Source: SHVO01 sp041905525 (lineage in GTDB: Bacteria; Pseudomonadota; Alphaproteobacteria; Rhodospirillales; Rhodospirillaceae). Taken from it: a stretch of 64,000 nucleotides of DNA. A model generated the notes under the pieces. That model was not told the DNA's origin, ran no database searches, and saw only the letters and a list, made by a program, of their open reading frames with translations. The DNA lies in assembly GCA_041905525.1 (NCBI GenBank), contig JAYRKY010000011.1, positions 48,976-112,975 of the forward strand. The letters are read 5' to 3'. This document shows positions 18,988 to 27,010 of the stretch, one piece after another (position 1 is the stretch's first letter; every line of letters begins with the position of its first letter). A program made the position numbers and the translations under genes.

Positions 18988-19976
18988 GCGTGCCCCCCGA
19001 CGATCGAGGTGGGAAACGGTGCATTGGTTCGCTCCGCGACGCGCAGGCGCGCCGAGCGGGCGCGTGGGTTCGCGGCGATCTCACGCTCCGACGGCGCGAT
19101 GGGCCGGCGGGAGACGGCGGTGAATGTGGCGGTAGATGTGTCGCCGACGAGGCCCGCGGGCGTGTGGCGCGAGGGACGGCTCGCGGCGCCGGAACGGGCT
19201 TTCAGGAAGGTTTTGACGATGCGGTCTTCCAGGGAGTGGAACGAGACGACGGCAAGCACGCCGCCCGGCCGGAGGATCTTCTCGGCGGCGCGCAGGCCGC
19301 GCTCGAGTTCGCCCAGTTCATCGTTTACGGCGATCCGGAGCGCCTGGAATGTGCGGGTGGCTGGATCGATGCCGTCGCCGCTGCGGCGGACATTGGCGCG
19401 GACGACCTCGGCCAGTTGGAGCGTGTGCGAGAAGGGACGTTCGACGCGCGCGGCGACGATGGCGCGGGCGACCCGGCGGGCGTGACGTTCTTCGCCATAG
19501 TTGAGGATGATGTCCGAGAGCTCACGCTCCGGCATCGAGTTGACGAGATCGGCGGCGGTTGGGCCGCTCTTTTCCATACGCATGTCGAGGGGGCCGTCGC
19601 GCAGGAACGAGAAACCGCGGTCGCGATCTTCGATCTGCATAGAGCTGACACCGATGTCGAGCGCCACGCCGTCAACCTGGAACACGCCGCGTTCCGCGAG
19701 CAGGTCCGCCATGTCGCCGAAACGGCCCGACACGAAATGCAGGCGCTGGGGATACTTCCCTTTCAGGATGTCGCAACGCGCGGCCGCTTCAGGGTCGCGG
19801 TCCACGGCCCACACGCTGCATTGCGCAGCGTCGAGCAGCGCGACGGTGTAACCGCCCGCACCGAACGTACCGTCGACATAGGTGCCGCCATCGAAGGGAC
19901 GCAGAGCCTCGACAACCTCGCCGAGCAGGACAGGGATGTGCGCGGGCGTTCCGGTCCCAGCGGCGGATCCGTTCAT
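18984..19976 (-). CDS. rsmH: RsmH, 16S rRNA C1402 N4-methyltransferase
   Basis: RsmH (MraW) methylates N4 of C1402 in 16S rRNA using S-adenosylmethionine. From the ATG at 19976 it is 330 residues: HIPVLLGEVVEAL at the start, the SAM-binding motif DGTFGAGGYTVALL, then FQALRIAVNDELGELERGL and SFHSLEDRIVK. The open frame extends upstream, but this start overlaps the mraZ stop by 1 nt and gives the normal protein start, so I chose it. Confidence 0.97.
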   Translation of the reverse strand: MNGSAAGTGTPAHIPVLLGEVVEALRPFDGGTYVDGTFGAGGYTVALLDAAQCSVWAVDRDPEAAARCDILKGKYPQRLHFVSGRFGDMADLLAERGVFQVDGVALDIGVSSMQIEDRDRGFSFLRDGPLDMRMEKSGPTAADLVNSMPERELSDIILNYGEERHARRVARAIVAARVERPFSHTLQLAEVVRANVRRSGDGIDPATRTFQALRIAVNDELGELERGLRAAEKILRPGGVLAVVSFHSLEDRIVKTFLKARSGAASRPSRHTPAGLVGDTSTATFTAVSRRPIAPSEREIAANPRARSARLRVAERTNAPFPTSIVGGHA

Positions 19977-20413
19977 TAGACGCCACCTTTTGCGGTGGCG
20001 AAAACGCGGCGCAGTTTTTCCTGACGCGCGGCGGCGAGCGCGGACGGCTCCCAAATCTGGAACTTCCAGCCGCGGCCGACGAACGCAGCTTGGTCCTTGA
20101 GCGCGGCTTTGGCGATGAATTCAGCCGGAAGAATGATGCGCCCTTCGCTGTCGAACGGCAGTTCGCGGAGATCTTCCATGATCAATTCCGCTGCCTCGTC
20201 GTTCGCCGCCGGCACAAAGCCGTCGCTCACGCCGGCAAGGAGTTTTTCGAAGCGCTCGTAACCCGAGCCTTCAAGGCAGGCTTCAAAAAGTGACGGATGG
20301 ATGGCCACGGTCATGCGGCCGCGCGCCTGAATCACGGCGCGAAAGGGCGCGGGGACGGAGAGCCGTCCCTTGCTGTCGATCTTGTTGGTGAACGTTCCAA
20401 AGAACGCCGTCAT
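19976..20413 (-). CDS. mraZ: MraZ, transcriptional regulator of the dcw cluster
   Basis: MraZ is an AbrB-fold DNA-binding protein that represses its own dcw operon in E. coli by binding TGGGN repeats. The 145-residue product has two swapped-hairpin halves: KIDSKGRLSVPAPFR near residue 10 and FDSEGRIILPAEF near residue 88. It is the first gene of the cluster, about 110 nt downstream of a probable promoter with matching repeats, so autoregulation is likely. The ATG at 20413 has only a weak ribosome binding site. Confidence 0.96.
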   Translation of the reverse strand: MTAFFGTFTNKIDSKGRLSVPAPFRAVIQARGRMTVAIHPSLFEACLEGSGYERFEKLLAGVSDGFVPAANDEAAELIMEDLRELPFDSEGRIILPAEFIAKAALKDQAAFVGRGWKFQIWEPSALAAARQEKLRRVFATAKGGV

Positions 20414-20732
20414 CGTGTCGAGCCCGCCCGTCCTGCTCGTTCCCCTGAGTCCGGCGCAGAGGCGTCAGCCAACCCGTTGAAAAATTTAGGTCTGGGACAT
20501 CCCTGAACTTGGACCTTGATGGTATCTCATGGGATTTTATGGGTGTCAATGGGATCAGGCTGTAAGTCCTTGGGAAATCAAGGTATGTACACTTTTTGTT
20601 CTCTTCCGCCGTAGGGCTTAAGGCCTTTCGGCAAATAATGAGGCGGGAAGGGCTGCGCGGAACGGTTCTCCGGGGCAGTGAGGTCGGCATCGATTTCAAG
20701 AGAAACGAGAGTTAGAGAATCTACCCTAAGTA
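20414..20732. other. 319-nt divergent intergenic region, mraZ / hybrid kinase
   Basis: This gap between the divergent mraZ and kinase genes holds the mraZ promoter and TGGGN repeats described separately, and about 100 nt of mraZ leader. The half nearer the kinase shows no clear promoter hexamers. I see no small gene or structured RNA in it. Confidence 0.6.
20521..20554 (-). promoter_or_regulatory. Probable mraZ (dcw) promoter overlapping a MraZ operator
   Basis: On the minus strand a -35 hexamer TTGACA (20549-20544) and a -10-like GATACC (20526-20521) are separated by 17 nt. On the opposite strand, TGGGN occurs at 20530, 20540 and 20550, exactly 10 bp apart and covering the spacer and -35. 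Two further TGGGA copies lie at 20493 and 20571. Known MraZ sites are TGGGN repeats spaced by 5 nt. The match of repeat, period and position supports an operator; the strand orientation and promoter activity are inferred. Confidence 0.65.
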
Positions 20733-22838
20733 GTGACTCCTCCACGCGAATTACGTAAATTTTCCGAAACCACAGATTGCCGAACGCGCGTGCCGTTCCT
20801 TCTTCGCCTCAGCGACGCTCTACGTCCCTTGCCGACCGCCGCTGAGATCAAAGCGACGGCCCTGCGTCTTTTGGCCGAACACCTGGGAGTGTCTCGCGCC
20901 TATCTCGGTGAAGTCGACGGGGACGCTGTGGTCTTCGAGGACGACTACTCCCGTGGACTCGCGCCGCTCCGGGCGCGTCTCGCGCTCAAACCAATTTCAT
21001 GGCTTCTGGAAGCCTGCACCCGCGGGGAGAGCGTTAAAGTCCACGACATCGAGAGCCTTGAGTCCGGACAGGACTATCTCACGGAAAATTTCGCGCCGGA
21101 TGTACGCAGTCTGCTGGCGGTGCCTATGGTGAAGGGCGGCGCCTGGCAAGCTCTTCTGGGCATCGCGGACTCCAAACCCCGCGTCTGGACCACCAATGAG
21201 CTTCGCTTGTTGGAAGAGGTCGCGGTCCGCACCTGGGAAGCGGTTGCGCGGGCGCGGGCCGAGGCTGCGTCGCGTGAAAGCGAGCGCCGCTATCGCGCCC
21301 TGTTCGAGGCGATCGACGAGGGATTCTGCATCATCGAGTTTTTCGACGGCCCGCACGGCCCCTTGTCCGACTACGTCCACATCGAAGCCAATCCCGCCTA
21401 CACCACGCACGCGGGCATCCCCAACGTGGTCGGCCAGAAGGTGAGGGAGATGGTGCCCGGTGAAGCCGACGGATGGGTGCGGCTTTATCGCGACGTGCTG
21501 TTGACCGGAAAACCGATCCGCTTCGAGCGTGAGCTCGTTGCAACCGGCAGACATCTGGAGCTTGCCGCGTTTCGTGTGGAGCCGCCCGAACGCCGGCAAG
21601 TGGCGGTGTTGTTCCAGGATATTACGCGCCGCCGGAGCGCCGAGACCGAGCTGCAACACCTCAATCAGGAGCTTTCCGCACGGGTGGCGAAGGCGGTGGC
21701 AGAACGCGAAGCGGCGCTACAGCAGATCCATGAAATGCAAAAGATGGAGACGATCGGCCAATTCACTGGAAGCGTTGCGCACGATTTCAACAATCTGCTC
21801 ACGCCCATTGTAGGCGCCCTCGATCGCGCCATGCGCCATTCAGGCGATGATCCGCGCACACGCAAGTTGCTGGGCTCGGCGCTGCAGGCCGCCGATAGCG
21901 CGGCGACACTGATCCGAAGGCTGCTCGCCTTTTCGCGGCGGCAGAATCTGCAGGCCCGCGCGGTGGACATCGCCGCCGTGGTCACGGGCATGACGGACTT
22001 GGTGCGACGCTCGATCGGACCGCAGATCGCGCTGACAGTCGAGTGCGCCCCCCATCTTGCATTGGCGCATGTGGATCCCAACCAATTCGAACTCGCCATT
22101 CTCAATCTGGCGGTGAACGCGCGCGATGCGATGCCGCGCGGCGGAGACCTGAAGATCGCCGTGGCTCAGGAGCGCGCGCAGGAGCATTCGCGCTTGGCCG
22201 ACGGCGCGTACATAAAGATCGCGGTCTCGGATACAGGCCACGGAATGGATCCAGAGACACTGCGCCGCGCGGTGGAGCCATTTTTCACAACCAAGGAGAC
22301 AGGCCGTGGAACGGGCCTAGGGCTTTCCTCCGTGCACGGGTTGGCAACGCAGCTTGGCGGCGATTTTGTGCTCGAGAGCGAACTCGGCCGCGGCACCGTA
22401 GCGACCCTTTGGCTCCCGGTGTCGCATGAACGCGGTGGGGTCGCCGACAGAGCCGCACCCGCCGATATTCCTGTGCCGCCGCGGGTGAGCGCGCGCATTT
22501 TGCTTGTGGATGATGAGGACCTTGTCCGCGCGGGTACCGCCGAGATGCTGATGGACGCGGGCTATGTCGTGACGGAAGCCGCCTCGCCGCGGCAAGCGCT
22601 GGACCTCATCGCATCGGGGCTTGAGATCGAGGCTCTGGTGACCGATCACGCGATGCCCGGCATGACGGGCGTCGATCTCGCGCGCGAAATCCGCGCGTTG
22701 CGGCCCGACCTTCCTGTTCTCATCATCTCTGGCTTCGTGATCATGAGCGACGGCGACGCCGGCGATTTCCCGCGTCTCGACAAGCCATTCCGCCAGGTCG
22801 ATATCGCCCGAGCTTTGCTTGCGGTATTGGAAAGATAA
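20733..22838 (+). CDS. Soluble GAF-PAS hybrid histidine kinase with receiver domain
   Basis: A 701-residue signalling protein with no membrane segment. In order: a GAF-like region at about 20-175; a PAS region at about 185-300; a short coiled coil; a HisKA domain with phosphoacceptor H350 in GSVAHDFNNLL; an HATPase domain with N462, D500 and GTGLGLSSVHG; and a receiver domain from 587 with acidic pair D593/D594, phosphoacceptor D638 and K684. No output domain follows, so phosphate must pass to a separate partner not seen here. The start is a GTG at 20733 with a weak ribosome binding site and is uncertain. It is divergent from mraZ; the ligand is unknown. Confidence 0.88.
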   Translation: MTPPRELRKFSETTDCRTRVPFLLRLSDALRPLPTAAEIKATALRLLAEHLGVSRAYLGEVDGDAVVFEDDYSRGLAPLRARLALKPISWLLEACTRGESVKVHDIESLESGQDYLTENFAPDVRSLLAVPMVKGGAWQALLGIADSKPRVWTTNELRLLEEVAVRTWEAVARARAEAASRESERRYRALFEAIDEGFCIIEFFDGPHGPLSDYVHIEANPAYTTHAGIPNVVGQKVREMVPGEADGWVRLYRDVLLTGKPIRFERELVATGRHLELAAFRVEPPERRQVAVLFQDITRRRSAETELQHLNQELSARVAKAVAEREAALQQIHEMQKMETIGQFTGSVAHDFNNLLTPIVGALDRAMRHSGDDPRTRKLLGSALQAADSAATLIRRLLAFSRRQNLQARAVDIAAVVTGMTDLVRRSIGPQIALTVECAPHLALAHVDPNQFELAILNLAVNARDAMPRGGDLKIAVAQERAQEHSRLADGAYIKIAVSDTGHGMDPETLRRAVEPFFTTKETGRGTGLGLSSVHGLATQLGGDFVLESELGRGTVATLWLPVSHERGGVADRAAPADIPVPPRVSARILLVDDEDLVRAGTAEMLMDAGYVVTEAASPRQALDLIASGLEIEALVTDHAMPGMTGVDLAREIRALRPDLPVLIISGFVIMSDGDAGDFPRLDKPFRQVDIARALLAVLER

Positions 22839-22839
22839 A

Positions 22840-23246
22840 GCGCCAGATGGCCTGTAAGCCGGGTTCTGTCCCCGCGCACGCCCGGTGAAGAGCGCGCGCG
22901 AGCGACGGCCATTCCTCTGGGATGCACATCGCTGTGCACCTCACGCGACCGACCCGGACGACGATGCGGAAGCGCATCTTCCAGCAGAGCGAACTCCCTG
23001 GATGGCCGTCCCTATTTGGTCTTGCTCCAGGTGGGGTTTGCCCTGCCGCCGACGTTACCGCCCGCGCGGTGCGCTCTTACCGCACCTTTTCACCCTTACC
23101 AGGGTAACCTTTGCAGGTGAGCCTGGCGGTTTGTTTTCTGTGGCACTTTCCCTGGGGTCGCCCCCGCCGGGCGTTACCCGGCACCTTGCCTCCGTGGAGC
23201 CCGGACTTTCCTCCCCCGAAAGGGCGGCCGTCCGGCCATCTGGCGC
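22840..23246 (-). ncRNA. rnpB: RNase P RNA, bacterial class A
   Basis: The RNA ribozyme that matures tRNA 5' ends. On the minus strand the ends pair perfectly as helix P1 (GCGCCAGATGGCC at 22840-22852 with its complement at 23234-23246). The universally conserved core is present: GAGGAAAGTCCGGGCTCC (23213-23196) near the 5' end and ACAGAACCCGGCTTACAG near the 3' end, which together form P4. The central GGGTGAAAAGGTGCGGTAAG block is also typical. The length of about 407 nt fits class A. The 3' end lies 1 nt from the kinase stop codon on the opposite strand. Confidence 0.96.
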
Positions 23247-23251
23247 GGCTC

Positions 23252-23280
23252 AAAATGAGCCTTGGGATACCCTAGGTCAA
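23252..23280 (-). promoter_or_regulatory. rnpB promoter
   Basis: On the minus strand TTGACC (23280-23275) and CATTTT (23257-23252) are separated by exactly 17 nt. Transcription would then begin about 7 nt further on, at the base of helix P1 near 23246. The -35 overlaps the stop codon of the upstream amidase gene. Confidence 0.7.
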
Positions 23281-24050
23281 GCTTGGCCGGCGGATTCACA
23301 AGCGGAGCCGTCCGCTTGCGCGAAGGCTTGCGCGACTTCGAGGATCCGGGCGCCCGTCGATTCATCGAGTACGCCGGTGATGTCGCTCGGCATGAAACGG
23401 CGCTGAAAGGCGCGCAGGACATCGGGCACCGCCGATCGCGGATCTAGGATGGCGGCCCCGGTCTCGGCGGTGAACGGGACCGCGTAGCCAATCGAAAACA
23501 AGTGCTGAAGTGCTTGGTCCAATTGCACGGGGTCTCGTACCGACGTCGATGGCTCGGGCCACAGACCAAGGCCGGCCCGCGCCAACGTCCGCCATGGGAA
23601 GAGTTCTCCGGGATCGACCTTGCGGCTCGGGGCAATATCGCTGTGTCCGACAAGCGATGTCGCCGGCAACCGGTGCCGCCGGACAATATCTGCGAGAAGT
23701 GCGATCAACGCCGAAATCTGTGGGGCTGGATAGGGGCGATAACCCCATTCATGCCCGGGGTTGCATAACTCGATCCCGATGGAGGTGCTGTTGAGATCCG
23801 TCACGCCGCGCCAGAACGAGACTCCGGCGTGCCAGGCGCGCTGCTCCTCCGCGACGAGGCGGAAGACCGCACCCTCCTGATCGATAAAGTAATGGGCGCT
23901 GACCTGTGCGGCGGGATCGCACAATCTTTGGAGCGCCGCGTCGCGCGAGGGCATGCCGGTATAGTGAATGACCACATGACGCGGCGCGGTCGATGCGGCG
24001 ACGGGCCGGCGCGTATTGTGATTGGGCGAGGGAAGTTCGGCTATGAACAT
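23277..24050 (-). CDS. N-acetylmuramoyl-L-alanine amidase (AmpD/AmiD type)
   Basis: A 257-residue Amidase_2 enzyme that cleaves the bond between MurNAc and the stem peptide. Zinc ligands are recognisable as H29 (VVIHYTG), H136 (VGHSDIAP) and D146 (KVDPG), with E94 (IGIELCNPG) at the usual catalytic position. A C-terminal region at about 175-245 resembles a peptidoglycan-binding domain (PG_binding_1). There is no clear signal peptide, so cytoplasmic muropeptide recycling or a non-classical outer-membrane role both remain open. It lies 44 nt from the sigma-factor gene. Confidence 0.88.
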   Translation of the reverse strand: MFIAELPSPNHNTRRPVAASTAPRHVVIHYTGMPSRDAALQRLCDPAAQVSAHYFIDQEGAVFRLVAEEQRAWHAGVSFWRGVTDLNSTSIGIELCNPGHEWGYRPYPAPQISALIALLADIVRRHRLPATSLVGHSDIAPSRKVDPGELFPWRTLARAGLGLWPEPSTSVRDPVQLDQALQHLFSIGYAVPFTAETGAAILDPRSAVPDVLRAFQRRFMPSDITGVLDESTGARILEVAQAFAQADGSACESAGQA

Positions 24051-24094
24051 CCTAGGAGGATGTCATACACCCGGTTCGACTTGAACCGTTCCGT

Positions 24095-25021
24095 TTAGGC
24101 GTGGCCGCAGACTTCGGTCCGGACCCGCGGGGCGATGTAGCGGCGAAGTTTGCCGATGGCTTTTGCCTCGATCTGCCGCACGCGCTCGGCGGTGAGCCCG
24201 TAGGCCGATGCGATCGTCGCCAACGTCGTCGGTTCTTCGGAAAGATAGCGCTGACGCACAATGTCTTTTTCCCGCCCGTCGAGCCTGTCCAGCGCGTCGT
24301 TGAGGATTTCGCTGTGCCAGTTCTTCTCATCCTCGCCCGCCAGCAGTTCCTCCGCGCCCATGGCGGCGTCCGGGATGACGTCGCCGAAGGTCAATCCTTC
24401 GCTGCCGGGAACAGGCTGGTAGAGCGAGACGTCGCTGGCGGTCATCCGCTGATCCATCGCCACGAGATCTTCGCGGCTGACTTGGAAGTGTTTTGCGAGC
24501 TTGTCGATGTTGGCATCGTCCAGGTATCGCTCGCCATCCGCCTGCAGGTTTTGCTTTGCGCGCCGCAAATTGAAGAACAGGCGTTTCTTGGCCGCGCCAT
24601 TTCCCACCTTGATCAACGACCAGGTCTGAAGCACGTAATTCAACATCGCCGCCTTGATCCACCAACGGGCATAGGTCGAAAACCGGAAACCCTTTTCCGG
24701 ATCGAAGCGCTCGGCGGATTGAAGGAGACCCAGGTTGCCTTCGCCAATGAGGTCGACGAGCGGCACGCCGTAGCCGACATACTTCTGTGCGATCTTTGGT
24801 ACGAGCCGCAGATGGCTGCCGATCAATGCGTCGTAAGCCTAGCGCCGGCCCTCGCGATACCATTTCTGGATCAGGCGCTTTTCTTCTTGCTCACTGAGAA
24901 CGGGAAATTCGCGGATGCGGGCAAGGTAGCTGCCGTGCTCCAAACGCGGAGCGCCCACGCCTCTGACAGGCAGGCGGCCTAGCGCGGCGGTTGTTTGGCT
25001 ATACTGCGCAAGTTGATTCAT
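24095..25021 (-). pseudogene. rpoH: RpoH-type (sigma-32) factor interrupted by an in-frame TAG codon
   Basis: RpoH directs RNA polymerase to heat-shock promoters. Codons 1-60 from the ATG at 25021 encode sigma region 1.2 (YLARIREFPVLSEQEEKRL). A TAG follows at 24841-24839, and the same frame then continues without shift for 247 more residues: IGEGNLGLLQSAERFDPEKG (region 2), the RpoH-box KKRLFFNLRRAKQ, and a region 4 helix-turn-helix (LTAERVRQIEAKAIG). Read through, it would be about 308 residues, normal for RpoH. Possible states are a pseudogene, a sequencing error, readthrough, or restart at the TTG at 24826, which lacks region 1.2. The first ATG has GGAGG only 1 nt away, an unusually tight spacing. 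Confidence 0.8.
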
Positions 25022-25169
25022 ACCTCCACAACGCAGCGGGGCTTGGATCGGTCCCGAATTATCGTATTAAAAAGCTTGAGTATTTAGGGTATTTTTGTGA
25101 CACGCGCGTTTCCACGCGGGCACTGGCAACGTCCGCGCGAGTTCGCCAGCACACTCAGTACCGGGGGCT

Positions 25170-26960
25170 ATGATGACGACCTATGCCGCTCCGCTCCGCG
25201 ACATGCGATTTGTGCTTCACGAAGTTCTGAAGGCTGCGGACACGCTCACCGCCTTGCCCGGGTTCGGCGATGCCAGCTCCGATCTCATGGACGCGGTGCT
25301 TGACGAGTGTGCAAAGCTCTGTGAAGGCGTGCTCTTTCCCATCAACCGAATTGGTGACGAGGTGGGATGCACTTTCAAGGACGGCGTGGTGACAACGCCC
25401 CCGGGCTTCAAGGAAGCCTATAAGCAATATGTCGACGGCGGATGGTGCGGACTGACCGCGAGCGCCGAATACGGCGGCCAGGGCTTGCCCGAGACCCTCG
25501 ATTATCTCGTCAGCGAAATGATCGGCTCGGCCAATATGTCCATCGGTCTGTATCCTGGACTGACCCAGGGAACCATTCTGACCTTGGCGGCCCTTGGTAC
25601 GCCGGAGCAGAAGAAAGTCTATTTGCCGAAACTCGTCGCGGGAACATGGCAGGGAACGATGTGCCTGACGGAATCCCACGCGGGTTCCGACCTTGGGCTT
25701 CTGCGCACGAAAGCTGTACCGAACGGCGACGGAACCTACGCGATTACCGGCACCAAGATTTTCATCTCGGCCGGTGAGCATGACATGGTGGAGAACCACG
25801 TTCACCTCGTACTGGCGCGTCTTCCCGATGCGCCGGAAGGCAGCCGCGGCATCTCGATGTTTCTGGTGCCCAAGTTCCTGCCGAACGAGGACGGCTCGCC
25901 CGGCGCCCGCAACTCCGTCGCCGCAGGTTCCATCGAACATAAGATGGGCCTCAAAGCTTCCGTCACATGCGTCATGAACTTCGACGGCGCCAAGGGGTGG
26001 CTCGTGGGGCAGCCTCATAAGGGTTTGGCCGGAATGTTCGTGATGATGAATAAGGAGCGCCTGTTCGTCGGCAGCCAGGGCATTAGTCAGGCCGAGACCG
26101 CTTATCAGAGCGCGGCAGCGTATGCGCGCGACCGTTTACAGGGCCGGGCGGCGGACGGCGCCGCGCGTCCGGAGAAGGCGGCCGATCCCATCATCGTGCA
26201 TCCCGATATTCGCAACCGGCTGATGTTCAGCCGCGCGATCATCGAGGCGGAACGCGCGCTTGCCGTGTGGACGCACTTGAATGTCGACATCGCCCACAAG
26301 CACGCGGACGCCGCGACACGCCAGCATGCTGAAGACATGGTCGGCCTAATGACGCCGATCATCAAGGCGGCGGGAACAGACTTCGGGTCCGAGATCACGA
26401 ATACCTGCATGCAGGTCTTCGGCGGCCATGGCTACATCCGCGAGCACGGCATGGAGCAGCTTGTGCGCGATGTACGCATCTCGCAGATCTACGAAGGCAC
26501 CAACGCCATTCAGGCGCTCGATCTCGTCGGCCGCAAACTCGGGATCGAACAGGGCCGCCTTTTCAAAGGGTGGCTGTCGGAAGTGGAGGCAACCCTCAAG
26601 GGTCTGGAAGGGCGCAACGATCTCGGAGAGTTCACCGCGCCTCTCAAGGACGCCGTCGCGCGCCTCACGGCAGTGACCATGTGGATGAATGAGGAGGCCG
26701 CGCAGGACCCGAACGCGCGCGGCGCGGCCGCGGTGGACTATCTTCGTCTTTTCGCTCTCACGGCATTCGCGTGGATTTGGGTTCGCATGGTCGACACTGC
26801 CATCGCCGCCAAGAAGGACAACGCCGACCCCTTCTACGATACCAAGATCGAACTGGGCCGCTATTTCATGACGCGCGTCTTGCCGCAAACGCTGGGACTT
26901 GACGCGGTGATACGCGCCGGCAGCACGTCGATGATGGCCTTGCCGGAGGCGGCATTCTGA
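25170..26960 (+). CDS. Acyl-CoA dehydrogenase (FAD), large 596-residue type
   Basis: Catalyses the first oxidation step of acyl-CoA breakdown. It has the extended N- and C-terminal regions of the roughly 600-residue subfamily that includes DmdC (methylmercaptopropionyl-CoA dehydrogenase) and related enzymes. Visible signatures are CLTESHAGSDLG (165-176), the FAD/substrate loop after it, GGHGYIREHGMEQLVRD near 418-434 and the catalytic glutamate E442 in IYEGTNAIQ. Acyl-chain specificity cannot be read from the sequence. It is divergent from the sigma gene with a 148-nt gap. The ATG is doubled at 25170/25173. Confidence 0.9.
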   Translation: MMTTYAAPLRDMRFVLHEVLKAADTLTALPGFGDASSDLMDAVLDECAKLCEGVLFPINRIGDEVGCTFKDGVVTTPPGFKEAYKQYVDGGWCGLTASAEYGGQGLPETLDYLVSEMIGSANMSIGLYPGLTQGTILTLAALGTPEQKKVYLPKLVAGTWQGTMCLTESHAGSDLGLLRTKAVPNGDGTYAITGTKIFISAGEHDMVENHVHLVLARLPDAPEGSRGISMFLVPKFLPNEDGSPGARNSVAAGSIEHKMGLKASVTCVMNFDGAKGWLVGQPHKGLAGMFVMMNKERLFVGSQGISQAETAYQSAAAYARDRLQGRAADGAARPEKAADPIIVHPDIRNRLMFSRAIIEAERALAVWTHLNVDIAHKHADAATRQHAEDMVGLMTPIIKAAGTDFGSEITNTCMQVFGGHGYIREHGMEQLVRDVRISQIYEGTNAIQALDLVGRKLGIEQGRLFKGWLSEVEATLKGLEGRNDLGEFTAPLKDAVARLTAVTMWMNEEAAQDPNARGAAAVDYLRLFALTAFAWIWVRMVDTAIAAKKDNADPFYDTKIELGRYFMTRVLPQTLGLDAVIRAGSTSMMALPEAAF

Positions 26961-27010
26961 CGCCGGATGTTTTTACGCGGCATCGGCGGGTCCTGATTGG
27001 GGCGGCGGCG

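Noticed and set aside
20283..20699. A 138-codon minus-strand frame over the mraZ promoter
   Set aside because: It overlaps mraZ in another frame and the promoter/operator region; the protein sequence looks random.
24095..24826. Treating the sigma factor as a complete 243-residue gene starting at the TTG
   Set aside because: The first part of the same protein lies just upstream in the same frame, separated only by the TAG, so the short frame by itself is not the natural gene.
24839..24841. Amber codon reassigned genome-wide to an amino acid
   Set aside because: murC, murG, fumA, rpmJ, hemN, pepF and others in the window end naturally at TAG with the next gene starting at once, so TAG works as a stop.
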